From Fluviibacter sp964387485 (GTDB taxonomy: Bacteria; Pseudomonadota; Gammaproteobacteria; Burkholderiales; Rhodocyclaceae): a stretch of DNA of 41,856 nucleotides. This document shows, piece by piece, positions 1-6,996 of the stretch; the first letter of the stretch is position 1, and every line of letters starts with the position of its first letter. Where the stretch lies: the NCBI GenBank assembly GCA_964387485.1, contig CAYLWV010000004.1, forward strand, positions 1-41,856, in the 5' to 3' direction. Below the pieces are notes generated by a model. It did no database searches. It saw nothing but the letters and a program-made list of their open reading frames with translations, and was not told the origin of the DNA. A program made the position numbers and the translations under genes.

Positions 1-34
1 ACATACGACTATCCAACTAAATGATCGTAGCTCA

Positions 35-877
35 ATGCTTCAGCGATTGCTTAGACGCATAATTACCTTGTCGTTCAAATCGACTCGTACAGCACATACG
101 AAATCACCTGCATCATTTGGACTTGAGTCGCAGGATGTCACGATACCCACGATTGATGGCGGACAATTATTCGGATGGTGGATCCCGGCCGATGTTGACG
201 GCCATATACAACCCTCACCTACAGTCATAGCCCTTCATGGGTGGGGGGCCAATGCAAGTCACATGTTGGATATTGCACCATGGATAAACAAGGCCGGGTT
301 TAACGCCCTGTTTTTCGATGCAAGATGCCATGGAAAAAGCTCGCAAACAAGTTTTACATCATTGCTTAAATTTACCGATGATTTGGAATCAGCTAGGACG
401 TGGGTGATGGCCCACAATCATGTTGAATACGATCAAATAATCTCGATGGGCCACTCTGTTGGAGCTGCCTCTGTATTATTCAGTGCAAGTCGATCCCAAT
501 GGGGAGGCGTGGTGAGTCTCAGTGCTTTTGCACATCCGGCGGATATGATGCAACGTTATCTAGAAGGGCATGGCATAAAAAATCGTCTGATGTCACAGTG
601 GTTACTATCCGAGGTTCAGACTATTATTGGCTCGAGCTTTGATGCGATTGCTCCTGAATTCACTATAGGGAAAGCTCTTTCGCCAGTTTTATTAGTCCAC
701 GGCTCTGATGACAAAGTAGTCCCATTAGAAGATGCTCATAGAATTTCAAGAAATGCATCAATGGACACTATCTTTTTGCCAGTACCTGGTGCCGGTCACG
801 ATCTACGCCCAGCACTTGAATACATCGCTCCGCATGTTATTAATTTTATCGAGTCTGCAACGTTCAGAAAAACTTAA
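35..877 (+). CDS. alpha/beta hydrolase, serine type
   Basis: A 280-residue alpha/beta-hydrolase-fold protein of unknown substrate. The nucleophile elbow GHSVG lies at residues 139-143 (Ser141). An oxyanion-type HGWGAN sits at 68-73, the acid is in HGSDDKVVP (Asp225 or Asp226) and the catalytic His is in GAGHD (His255), so the triad order Ser-Asp-His is intact. The arginine-rich first 20 residues are not a clear signal peptide, so a cytoplasmic or membrane-associated enzyme is likely. The start is the first ATG, with no strong Shine-Dalgarno; only 34 bases precede it here. Three sampled lines of this gene average about 46% GC, lower than the ileS region. It points towards the cbb3 cluster and ends just before a shared terminator, so it is not in that operon. 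Esterase, lipase or peptidase activity is possible. Confidence 0.85.
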   Translation: MLQRLLRRIITLSFKSTRTAHTKSPASFGLESQDVTIPTIDGGQLFGWWIPADVDGHIQPSPTVIALHGWGANASHMLDIAPWINKAGFNALFFDARCHGKSSQTSFTSLLKFTDDLESARTWVMAHNHVEYDQIISMGHSVGAASVLFSASRSQWGGVVSLSAFAHPADMMQRYLEGHGIKNRLMSQWLLSEVQTIIGSSFDAIAPEFTIGKALSPVLLVHGSDDKVVPLEDAHRISRNASMDTIFLPVPGAGHDLRPALEYIAPHVINFIESATFRKT

Positions 878-894
878 CGGATAAGACATTGTAT

Positions 895-923
895 AAAAAA
901 GCCCCGGTTGCAACCGGGGCTTT
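895..923. terminator. bidirectional rho-independent terminator
   Basis: A perfect inverted repeat (GCCCCGGTTG / CAACCGGGGC, 901-920) is flanked by an A-run at 895-900 and Ts at 921-923. It can therefore end transcripts from both sides: the hydrolase on plus and the ccoG-fixH-DUF3149 mRNA on minus. Confidence 0.9.
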
Positions 924-940
924 CGAGGATCAACGAGTGA

Positions 941-1075
941 TTACTCGTCTGTCGGTTTCTCGTTCATTTTCTTATTGAACATGCGGCCAAAGAAGATCGA
1001 CATGCCAATCACGAAAACGATAACAGCCAGACTACCCAGACCAACATCGGTCGTAAACAGTTCTTTCCAAGCCAT
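941..1075 (-). CDS. DUF3149 small membrane protein
   Basis: A 44-residue protein starting MAWKELFTTDVGLGSLAV, with one membrane helix (about residues 13-30) and a charged C-terminus (NKKMNEKPTDE). The MAWKELFTTDVGL opening is what I recall of the DUF3149 family, which is short and single-pass. A good Shine-Dalgarno (AAAGGAG) lies 6 bases before the ATG, which supports translation. It is the last gene after fixH on the minus strand (30 bases between) and ends 18 bases before the shared terminator. The position suggests a role linked to cbb3 oxidase assembly or stability. That role is inferred from context only. Confidence 0.75.
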   Translation of the reverse strand: MAWKELFTTDVGLGSLAVIVFVIGMSIFFGRMFNKKMNEKPTDE

Positions 1076-1105
1076 GATGCGCTCCTTTCTATCAACAAAA
1101 CAAAA

Positions 1106-1612
1106 TCATTGGGGTCGTGCAAAAATTGTGATGCCTGTCTTACTCTGAATATCCCAGACACCATCCATACGCCAACCCGCCAAGGGGTCTTCAATAACGA
1201 TCTTCCAGCGGCCCGTACCCGGATTGGCGATTAACGGGGCACTAAAGATCGTTCCCTGGCGATGCAACATCAACGTCTGATCTTCACCCTTGCGTGTCGG
1301 ATGAACCAATCTAAGCTGCAGCGTGTCAGGCAAACCTTCTTTCGGCAAACCATTCAGCACCAGCTGGATTGACTGGCCGTCTTGTGAGACATTCATGACG
1401 GCTTTGAGATTTAATTCGGCAGCCAGCTGCTTTTGTTTGAGCTGCTGGTTGACCGAAAGACCGACTTTGTAATAATTATCATCGACTAGACCATCATTGC
1501 TTTCAATAGCCAGCCAAGCCGTAATGAAGCCGGCAACAATAACCACCGTCGGCCCCGCCATGAGAATCCAGGGCCAGCGATGTTTATACCAAGGTGCGGT
1601 TTTTGTAGTCAT
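1106..1612 (-). CDS. ccoH: FixH/CcoH family protein, cbb3 oxidase assembly
   Basis: A 168-residue FixH-family protein. After a short basic N-terminus (WYKHRWPW) comes one membrane helix (about residues 14-35), then a periplasmic domain with the family features NDGLVDDNYYKVGL and a beta-rich C-terminal part ending GVWDIQSKTGITIFARPQ. FixH/CcoH is needed for maturation or stability of the cbb3 oxidase and travels with ccoG. Here it starts 14 bases after the ccoG stop. The match is family level (PF05751 type). Sequence identity between FixH proteins is usually low, so the operon position carries much of the weight. Confidence 0.88.
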   Translation of the reverse strand: MTTKTAPWYKHRWPWILMAGPTVVIVAGFITAWLAIESNDGLVDDNYYKVGLSVNQQLKQKQLAAELNLKAVMNVSQDGQSIQLVLNGLPKEGLPDTLQLRLVHPTRKGEDQTLMLHRQGTIFSAPLIANPGTGRWKIVIEDPLAGWRMDGVWDIQSKTGITIFARPQ

Positions 1613-1626
1613 GCTTTCTATTTTAT

Positions 1627-3051
1627 TCAGTTGGGCTGAATAAAGGTTGATTTCTCGTCACGACGAATATCAGGATTCTGAGTATCCACAATGATGAAAT
1701 TGATCGGGTTCGCACCAGACTTACCTTCCCCTGTCGGGACACGAACATTGATCGGTTCGGTCACGTTTTGCAGTGGCGGCACCGTAAAGGATTCACGACC
1801 GTCCATGCGGATACCTTCAAGCCCTTCGGGTTTCACCGTAAAGGTACGCTCAGTATCCTGCATGTTCATGATGTGCAGCAGGTAGACGTTTTCCGTCATA
1901 CCATCACCTACTTCACGCGACATCACACCACGGTCACGAAGTACATCCACGCGGAGGGGAATCCGTGTACTGAGAGAATAGGCAAAAATTGCCGCAATCA
2001 CCAGCAGGATACCCGTATACAGCATGATGCGTGGACGCATCACATGACGCAGCATTTCCTTCGATGTGTAATGCTTGCTCACCGAATTTTCAGTGGCATA
2101 GCGAATCAGGCCACGTGGATAATCCATTTTGTCCATGATGTCATTACAGGCATCAATGCACAAACCACAGCCAATGCATTCGTACTGCAGACCATTACGA
2201 ATATCGATACCCGTCGGGCACACCTGCACACAGACTTTACAATCGACACAGTCGCCCAAGCCCTTGGCCTTCGCATCATCCGATTTGCGTCGCGGTCCAC
2301 GATTCTCACCACGGGCGGCATCATAAGTCACAATGAGTGTATCCGGATCGAACATCACCCCCTGGAAGCGGGCATACGGACACATGTACTTACAGACTTG
2401 CTCACGCATAAAGCCGGCTTGCAGGAAACAGAAGGCACTGTAGAACACCACCCAGAAAGCCGACCAACCACTAATCGTCAGCGTGAGAAGATCCTGCATC
2501 AGATCACGCATCGGCATGAAATAGCCGACGAAAGTGATGCCCGTCCACAGAGACAGGATGCCCCACAGGAAAAACTTGCTGGCTTTAATGCGGAACTTGC
2601 GACCTGACATGGGTGCCTGATCGAGCTTCATACGGGCGTTACGATCACCCTCAAGCTTGTTTTCGATCCACATAAACAGTTCGGTATAAACCGTTTGTGG
2701 GCACGCATAACCGCAGAACAATCGACCCGCTGCAGCCGTAAAAAGGAATAAACCAAATGCCGACAAAAGCAGAATGACTGATAGATAGATGACATCCTGC
2801 GGCCAAAGCACCAGATCAAAAATATAGAATTTACGTTCGTTCAGATCTAGTAACAGAGCCTGACGGCCATTCCACTGCAACCAGGGACCAAAATAGAAAA
2901 TAACCTGCGTCAGGAATACCAAATACCAACGTAAGGTATTGAACTTACCCTTGGTTTCACGGGCATAAATCTTCTTATGTTTGGCATAGAGCGATTGCTC
3001 AACAAATTCGGGTTCAGAGGCCTTTTTGGGATTTTGCTCTTGCTGAGTCAT
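1627..3051 (-). CDS. ccoG: cytochrome c oxidase accessory protein CcoG
   Basis: A 474-residue polyferredoxin-type membrane protein (CcoG/RdxA/FixG), which reduces copper for delivery to the CuB site of cbb3 oxidases. Membrane helices lie around residues 43-60, 86-108, 160-178, 190-215 and 345-362. A CGYACP motif (Cys113, Cys117) precedes two [4Fe-4S] clusters near residues 265-300, with the pattern CVDCKVCVQVCP then CIGCGLCIDAC. The C-terminal domain is the periplasmic immunoglobulin-like FixG domain. A Shine-Dalgarno-like GGAAGTG precedes the ATG. A strong terminator separates it from ccoP upstream, so ccoG-ccoH-DUF3149 probably has its own promoter; an AT-rich TATATA (minus strand, about 3100-3106) is a candidate -10. 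Confidence 0.96.
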   Translation of the reverse strand: MTQQEQNPKKASEPEFVEQSLYAKHKKIYARETKGKFNTLRWYLVFLTQVIFYFGPWLQWNGRQALLLDLNERKFYIFDLVLWPQDVIYLSVILLLSAFGLFLFTAAAGRLFCGYACPQTVYTELFMWIENKLEGDRNARMKLDQAPMSGRKFRIKASKFFLWGILSLWTGITFVGYFMPMRDLMQDLLTLTISGWSAFWVVFYSAFCFLQAGFMREQVCKYMCPYARFQGVMFDPDTLIVTYDAARGENRGPRRKSDDAKAKGLGDCVDCKVCVQVCPTGIDIRNGLQYECIGCGLCIDACNDIMDKMDYPRGLIRYATENSVSKHYTSKEMLRHVMRPRIMLYTGILLVIAAIFAYSLSTRIPLRVDVLRDRGVMSREVGDGMTENVYLLHIMNMQDTERTFTVKPEGLEGIRMDGRESFTVPPLQNVTEPINVRVPTGEGKSGANPINFIIVDTQNPDIRRDEKSTFIQPN

Positions 3052-3110
3052 TTATCACTTCCGTATGTCAGTTGCAACACCAACATTCTACGCTCTTATA
3101 TATCGTTCGG

Positions 3111-3151
3111 ACCAACAAAAACAAACGCCCCACCGGAAAACCAGCGGGGCG
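3111..3151 (-). terminator. rho-independent terminator after ccoP
   Basis: On the minus strand an 11-pair stem (outer arms CGCCCC 3151-3146 and GGGGCG 3131-3126, with two G-T pairs) closes a TTTT loop and is followed by a T-rich tract (3125-3115). It lies 22 bases past the ccoP stop and separates ccoNOQP from ccoG. Confidence 0.88.
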
Positions 3152-3173
3152 CAAGCTTTACCCAACCACCCGA

Positions 3174-4073
3174 TTACTTGGCAGCAGGTTTTTGCGACAG
3201 GCTATACACGTAGGCAGACAGCAACTTCAGTTTGCCCTCGTTCAGACGCTCGCCAAAGGCAGGCATCATGTTCTGGCGGCCATTGGCAATCGTCTCGGTA
3301 ATGGTCTTTTCCGAGCTACCGTACAGCCAGACATTGTCAGTCAGATTCGGAGCGCCAATAGCTTGATTGCCCTTGGCATCAGCACCATGGCAACCAGCAC
3401 AACCCGACGAGGCAAACAACTCTTTACCCTTAGCAGCCGACAGGGAATCATTGGCCAGACCAGACAACGAACGCACATAGTTTGCCAGGTCCTTGATGGC
3501 CTCATTCCCCAGATGGGCATGCGGCGGCATCATGCCATTACGACCTGCCGTAATGGTTTGCAGAATCGTCTCCGGCGAACCACCATACAGCCAGTCGTTG
3601 TCTGTCAGATTCGGGAAACCCTTGGCGCCACGCGCATCAGAACCATGACACTGGTAGCAGTAAGTCAGGAACAGTCGCTTACCAACTTCCAGAGCCTGCG
3701 GATCCTGTGCCAGATCCGTGATTGGAGTTTGTGCATACTTAGCAAACAGCGGACCATACTGTTCATCGGCCTTGTTCACTTCTTTCTGCCACTGACCTGC
3801 CGAAGACCAGTCCAGCGCCCCCTTGTTGTTACCCAGAGCCGGGTACAGGAACACATAGGCCAGTGCAAAAACAACGGTGATCCAGAACAGGCCCATCCAC
3901 CATTTCGGCAGCGGGTTGTTGTATTCCTCAAGGCCATCCCACTCGTGACCGGTGGTTTCGACCTTGCCCTTGGGCATTTTTGCTCGGCTTTGGTTCCACA
4001 AAATAAAACCGCAACCGAGGATGCTGCCCAGCACCACGATGGTGACGATAATTGAAGCAACACTAGTTAGCAT
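3174..4073 (-). CDS. ccoP: cbb3 oxidase subunit III, dihaem cytochrome c CcoP
   Basis: A 299-residue CcoP. Two N-terminal membrane helices (about residues 4-26 and 59-79) flank the cytoplasmic loop with the family motif TGHEWDGLEEYNNPLPKWW. Two c-type haem sites follow: CYQCH (Cys139, Cys142, His143) and CAGCH (Cys225, Cys228, His229), with axial methionines expected in GMMPP (about 180-184) and QNMMPAFG. It passes electrons from soluble cytochrome c through CcoO to CcoN. It is the last gene of the ccoNOQP operon, 33 bases after ccoQ, and is followed by a strong terminator. Length is normal for the family. Confidence 0.97.
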   Translation of the reverse strand: MLTSVASIIVTIVVLGSILGCGFILWNQSRAKMPKGKVETTGHEWDGLEEYNNPLPKWWMGLFWITVVFALAYVFLYPALGNNKGALDWSSAGQWQKEVNKADEQYGPLFAKYAQTPITDLAQDPQALEVGKRLFLTYCYQCHGSDARGAKGFPNLTDNDWLYGGSPETILQTITAGRNGMMPPHAHLGNEAIKDLANYVRSLSGLANDSLSAAKGKELFASSGCAGCHGADAKGNQAIGAPNLTDNVWLYGSSEKTITETIANGRQNMMPAFGERLNEGKLKLLSAYVYSLSQKPAAK

Positions 4074-4106
4074 AATGATTCTTCCGTAAGTTCGTAACGG
4101 TTTGGA

Positions 4107-4286
4107 TTACTTCAGAGACTCTTCGCGGGCCTCATCCTGCTTGGCCTGCTCCAGGGTTTCAAACGGAATTCTCGACGCGACATCAAAGTCAGGTTTAGAT
4201 TTTCGATTGAATGCCCAAAACACGATTGCTAAAAAGGCGATCAAAGACACCACCGTAATAACAACGCGAAGATCATTCTGATCCAT
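4107..4286 (-). CDS. ccoQ: cbb3 oxidase subunit CcoQ
   Basis: A 59-residue single-pass protein starting MDQNDLRVVITVVSLIAFLA, with one helix (about residues 8-26) followed by a hydrophilic tail rich in Glu and Lys. Size, position between ccoO and ccoP, and the FNRKSKPDFD stretch after the helix fit CcoQ/FixQ, which stabilises the complex. The same frame stays open upstream through ccoO, but the ATG at 4286 directly follows the ccoO stop with one base between, so this start is preferred. Confidence 0.92.
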   Translation of the reverse strand: MDQNDLRVVITVVSLIAFLAIVFWAFNRKSKPDFDVASRIPFETLEQAKQDEAREESLK

Positions 4287-4287
4287 T

Positions 4288-4950
4288 TTACTGAGCCGCC
4301 GCAGGCGCTGCCGGTGCCGAGGTTGCGGCTGCCGTATTCGGCAACAGCGTACCCAGACCTTGCAGATAAGCCACCAGAACATCCATTTCGGTCTTGTCAC
4401 CGATAGCGTCCTTAGCGCCGGAAATTTCTTCGTCCGTGTACGGAACGCCAACACGGCGCAGAGCGACCATCTTGGCATCCGCATCCGCACCTACCGTAGC
4501 CGATGCCTTGGTGGTCAACAGGTGCGGATACGCCGGCATGTTTGATTCCGGTACCACATCACGCGGATTGTTCAGGTGAGCCACGTGCCAGGCATCCGAG
4601 TAACGGTTGCCAACGCGGGCAAGGTCCGGACCCGTACGCTTCGAACCCCACTGGAACGGGTGGTCATAGACCGATTCACCGCCCACCGAGTAGTGGCCAT
4701 AACGCTCTGTTTCGGCACGGAACGGACGAATCATCTGCGAATGACAGTTGTAACAGCCTTCGCGGATATAGATATCACGACCGACCAGACGAACGGCATC
4801 GTAAGGCTTCAGGCCTTCGATGGGTTTCGTCGTCGAACCTTGGAAGAAGAGCGGAATAATCTCAATCGCTCCACCAACAAACACCGTGAGGAACGTCAAG
4901 ACAATCAGTAACCCTACTTTGCGCTCAACGAGTTCTTGTGTAATTTTCAT
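4288..4950 (-). CDS. ccoO: cbb3 oxidase subunit II, cytochrome c CcoO
   Basis: A 220-residue monohaem cytochrome c subunit. One N-terminal membrane anchor (about residues 12-35) is followed by the haem-binding CYNCHSQMIRPF (Cys66, Cys69, His70), then the family stretches GPDLARVGNRYSDAWHVAHL and PRDVVPESNMPAYPHL, which holds the likely axial Met. The C-terminus is a low-complexity Ala/Pro tail. It lies 24 bases after ccoN and one base before ccoQ, so the genes are translated from one mRNA. Confidence 0.97.
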   Translation of the reverse strand: MKITQELVERKVGLLIVLTFLTVFVGGAIEIIPLFFQGSTTKPIEGLKPYDAVRLVGRDIYIREGCYNCHSQMIRPFRAETERYGHYSVGGESVYDHPFQWGSKRTGPDLARVGNRYSDAWHVAHLNNPRDVVPESNMPAYPHLLTTKASATVGADADAKMVALRRVGVPYTDEEISGAKDAIGDKTEMDVLVAYLQGLGTLLPNTAAATSAPAAPAAAQ

Positions 4951-4974
4951 CGTAATTCTCCGATTCAGCTGCGC

Positions 4975-6414
4975 TTAGTGGTGAGCCGGTGCAGGTACAA
5001 CATCATCATTGACAGCACGTGCTCCTTGCATCGTCTTCAGCATGTTGTAGAGCATGAGCAACATGCCACTCAGGAACATGACACCACCCAGAACACGAAT
5101 CGCCCAGAACGGATAGCTTGCCTTTACACTTTCGATGAAGCTGTAGGTCAGCGTACCGTCAGAGTTCACAGCACGCCACATCAGACCTTGCATCACGCCA
5201 GAGATCCACATCGACGCGATGTACAGAACCACCCCAATCGTAGCGATCCAGAAGTGTGCCGTTACCAGCTTAGTACTCCACATTTCCTGCTTACCAAACA
5301 GTTTCGGAATCAGGAAGTAGATCGAACCAATCGACACCATGGCCACCCAACCCAGAGCACCCGAGTGCACGTGACCCACGGTCCAGTCGGTGTAGTGCGA
5401 CAGGGCATTCACCGTCTTGATCGCCATCATCGGACCTTCAAAGGTCGACATGCCATAGAACGACAGCGAGGTGATGAGGAACTTCAGGATCGGGTCATCA
5501 CGCAGTTTGTGCCATGCACCCGACAGGGTCATGATGCCGTTGATCATACCGCCCCACGAGGGTGCCAGCAGAATCAGCGAGAAAACCATGCCTACCGATT
5601 GCGTCCAATCCGGCAGTGCAGTGTAGTGCAGATGGTGCGGACCCGCCCACATGTACGTAAAAATCAAGGCCCAGAAGTGAACCACCGACAGACGGTACGA
5701 GTAGACCGGGCGACCCGCCTGCTTCGGCACGAAGTAATACATCATACCCAGGAAGCCGGCAGTCAGAAAGAAGCCCACAGCGTTGTGGCCATACCACCAC
5801 TGAACCATGGCATCTTGTGCACCGTAGTAAGCCGAATACGACTTCATGCCAAACAGGCTCACCGGAATTTCAGCACTGTTCACAATGTGCAGCAGTGCAA
5901 CGGCAATAATGAAGGCGCCATAGAACCAGTTCGCCACATAAATATGGCTCACTTTACGCTTGGCGATCGTTCCGAAGAACACCACGGCGTAAGCAACCCA
6001 CACCACTGCAATCAGAATATCAATCGGCCATTCGAGTTCAGCGTACTCTTTTGCCGACGTAAACCCAAGAGGTAACGTAATCGCAGCAAGCACAATCACC
6101 AGCTGCCAACCCCAGAAGGTAAAGGCGGCCAGCTTATCGCAAAAAATGCGGGTATAGCAGGTGCGCTGAACCACGTAGTAGGACGTTGCGAACAGCGCAG
6201 AGCCACCAAACGCAAAAATAACTGCGTTGGTATGCAACGGACGCAAACGACCGAAGGTCAGGTAAGGAGCAATATTGAGCTCAGGCCAGACGAGCTGGGC
6301 GGCAACAATAACGCCAACCAGCATGCCGACGATCCCCCAGATCACCGCCATAACGGCAAACTGCCGAACAATCTTGTAGTTATATACAGATTGCGTATCC
6401 GACATTACAGACAT
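4975..6414 (-). CDS. ccoN: cbb3-type cytochrome c oxidase subunit I CcoN
   Basis: The catalytic subunit (479 residues from this start), a 12-helix haem-copper oxidase of the high-affinity C family that reduces oxygen and pumps protons. Haem and CuB histidine motifs are visible: LRPLHTNAVIF, WWYGHNAVGFF, GPHHLHYTALPDW and VGHVHSGALGW. An in-frame ATG 42 bases upstream exists, but AGAGGTG sits 7 bases before the ATG at 6414, so I start here (MSVMSDTQ). First gene of ccoNOQP. A near-perfect FNR/ANR-type site lies about 90 bases upstream, fitting low-oxygen induction. Confidence 0.97.
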   Translation of the reverse strand: MSVMSDTQSVYNYKIVRQFAVMAVIWGIVGMLVGVIVAAQLVWPELNIAPYLTFGRLRPLHTNAVIFAFGGSALFATSYYVVQRTCYTRIFCDKLAAFTFWGWQLVIVLAAITLPLGFTSAKEYAELEWPIDILIAVVWVAYAVVFFGTIAKRKVSHIYVANWFYGAFIIAVALLHIVNSAEIPVSLFGMKSYSAYYGAQDAMVQWWYGHNAVGFFLTAGFLGMMYYFVPKQAGRPVYSYRLSVVHFWALIFTYMWAGPHHLHYTALPDWTQSVGMVFSLILLAPSWGGMINGIMTLSGAWHKLRDDPILKFLITSLSFYGMSTFEGPMMAIKTVNALSHYTDWTVGHVHSGALGWVAMVSIGSIYFLIPKLFGKQEMWSTKLVTAHFWIATIGVVLYIASMWISGVMQGLMWRAVNSDGTLTYSFIESVKASYPFWAIRVLGGVMFLSGMLLMLYNMLKTMQGARAVNDDVVPAPAHH

Positions 6415-6504
6415 AGGACGCACCTCTTTGATTAAACAAACACCGTAATTTTGCACGCAAAGCGTACCTTAACAAAGGCTTAATTCTAACTGAATAACAG
6501 TTCT

Positions 6505-6518
6505 TTGACCTAGATCAA
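6505..6518 (-). promoter_or_regulatory. FNR/ANR-type site upstream of ccoN
   Basis: TTGACCTAGATCAA matches the FNR consensus TTGAT-N4-ATCAA at 9 of 10 fixed positions. It lies 91 bases before the ccoN start. TAGAAT on the minus strand (6488-6483) is a possible -10, but it would place the site near -35 rather than the usual -41.5, so the exact promoter is uncertain. Confidence 0.75.
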
Positions 6519-6553
6519 ATTCTCAGACAGCCGTATGACTAAGGCAAAAGGGC

Positions 6554-6586
6554 AAAAAAAAAGGTGCACTGCCTGAACAGCGCACC
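6554..6586 (-). terminator. rho-independent terminator
   Basis: On the minus strand GGTGCGCTG...CAGTGCACC forms a stem (one bulge or mismatch) around a 6-base loop, followed by nine Ts (6562-6554). It can end the ccoI-ccoS transcript, but it is 174 bases past the ccoS stop, which is long for a simple 3' end. Confidence 0.85.
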
Positions 6587-6687
6587 CCAACCCCAACAGA
6601 GAAGCAGAATCTGGGCGTCAGCCCGAACAACTCTGCGAGGCAAAGTATGCGTATATCTGATGTCTGATACAAGAGTGATTCAGGTAC
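6554..6687 (-). ncRNA. possible FNR-controlled small RNA (speculative)
   Basis: If the FNR-type site at 6722-6735 activates a minus-strand promoter with standard -41.5 spacing, the transcript would start near 6687 and end at the terminator at 6554-6586, giving about 130 nucleotides without a coding frame. A small internal hairpin GGGC-TGAC-GCCC (about 6612-6623) precedes the terminator. The -10 element is weak: ATTAAT (6694-6689) would need -46.5 spacing. E. coli FnrS has the same architecture, but I see no sequence likeness to it. Confidence 0.25.
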
Positions 6688-6721
6688 GATTAATCCAATC
6701 CACCAACTATTTCACCTATCT

Positions 6722-6735
6722 TTGATCTGCGTCAA
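6722..6735 (-). promoter_or_regulatory. second FNR/ANR-type site
   Basis: TTGATCTGCGTCAA matches TTGAT-N4-ATCAA at 9 of 10 fixed positions. It lies 24 bases past the ccoS stop and more than 300 bases from ccoN, with a terminator in between, so it cannot easily drive ccoN. Its target is unknown. Confidence 0.55.
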
Positions 6736-6759
6736 AAAACGCTGCGCCGCAACAAACGA

Positions 6760-6969
6760 TCAATCAGGCATTCGAGCGTCGGAAGACGCCGATGGCGTCG
6801 TTTTATTTGCCAAATCCGTTAATTTTGGCGCATCCCGATCCATCAAAATCCGGTGCGCGGGCCCCTCCAGATCGTCAAACTGGCCCGAACGCACCGACCA
6901 CCAGAACAGGCCGGCGATCACAAAAACCAGAATGATGGATACGGGGATCAGCAGATAAAGGGATTCCAT
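6760..6969 (-). CDS. ccoS: cbb3 oxidase maturation protein CcoS
   Basis: A 69-residue CcoS. One N-terminal helix (MESLYLLIPVSIILVFVIAG) leads into the family signature FWWSVRSGQFDDLEGPAHRIL, where the phrase GQFDDLEGPA is diagnostic. CcoS is needed for cofactor insertion into CcoN. The gene follows ccoI by 27 bases and is the last gene of the long ribF-to-ccoS minus-strand series. The tail after about residue 45 is variable in the family. Confidence 0.95.
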   Translation of the reverse strand: MESLYLLIPVSIILVFVIAGLFWWSVRSGQFDDLEGPAHRILMDRDAPKLTDLANKTTPSASSDARMPD

Positions 6970-6996
6970 AATTTGGGATTCTGCCCGAATGCCGCG

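Larger units (their letters stand above)
6415..6759. other. 345-base gap between ccoS and ccoN
   Basis: No convincing open frame is present on either strand. From ccoN outward it holds the ccoN leader, the FNR-type site at 6505-6518, a minus-strand terminator at 6554-6586, an unexplained stretch of about 130 bases, and a second FNR-type site at 6722-6735 that lies 24 bases beyond the ccoS stop. Confidence 0.8.

Noticed and set aside
3072..4055. 327-codon plus-strand frame opposite ccoP
   Set aside because: Shadow of ccoP with no ribosome site and no recognisable motif.
4936..6075. Long plus-strand open frame opposite ccoO-ccoN
   Set aside because: Antisense to well-supported oxidase genes; its His/Arg-rich translation shows no domain and arises from codon bias.
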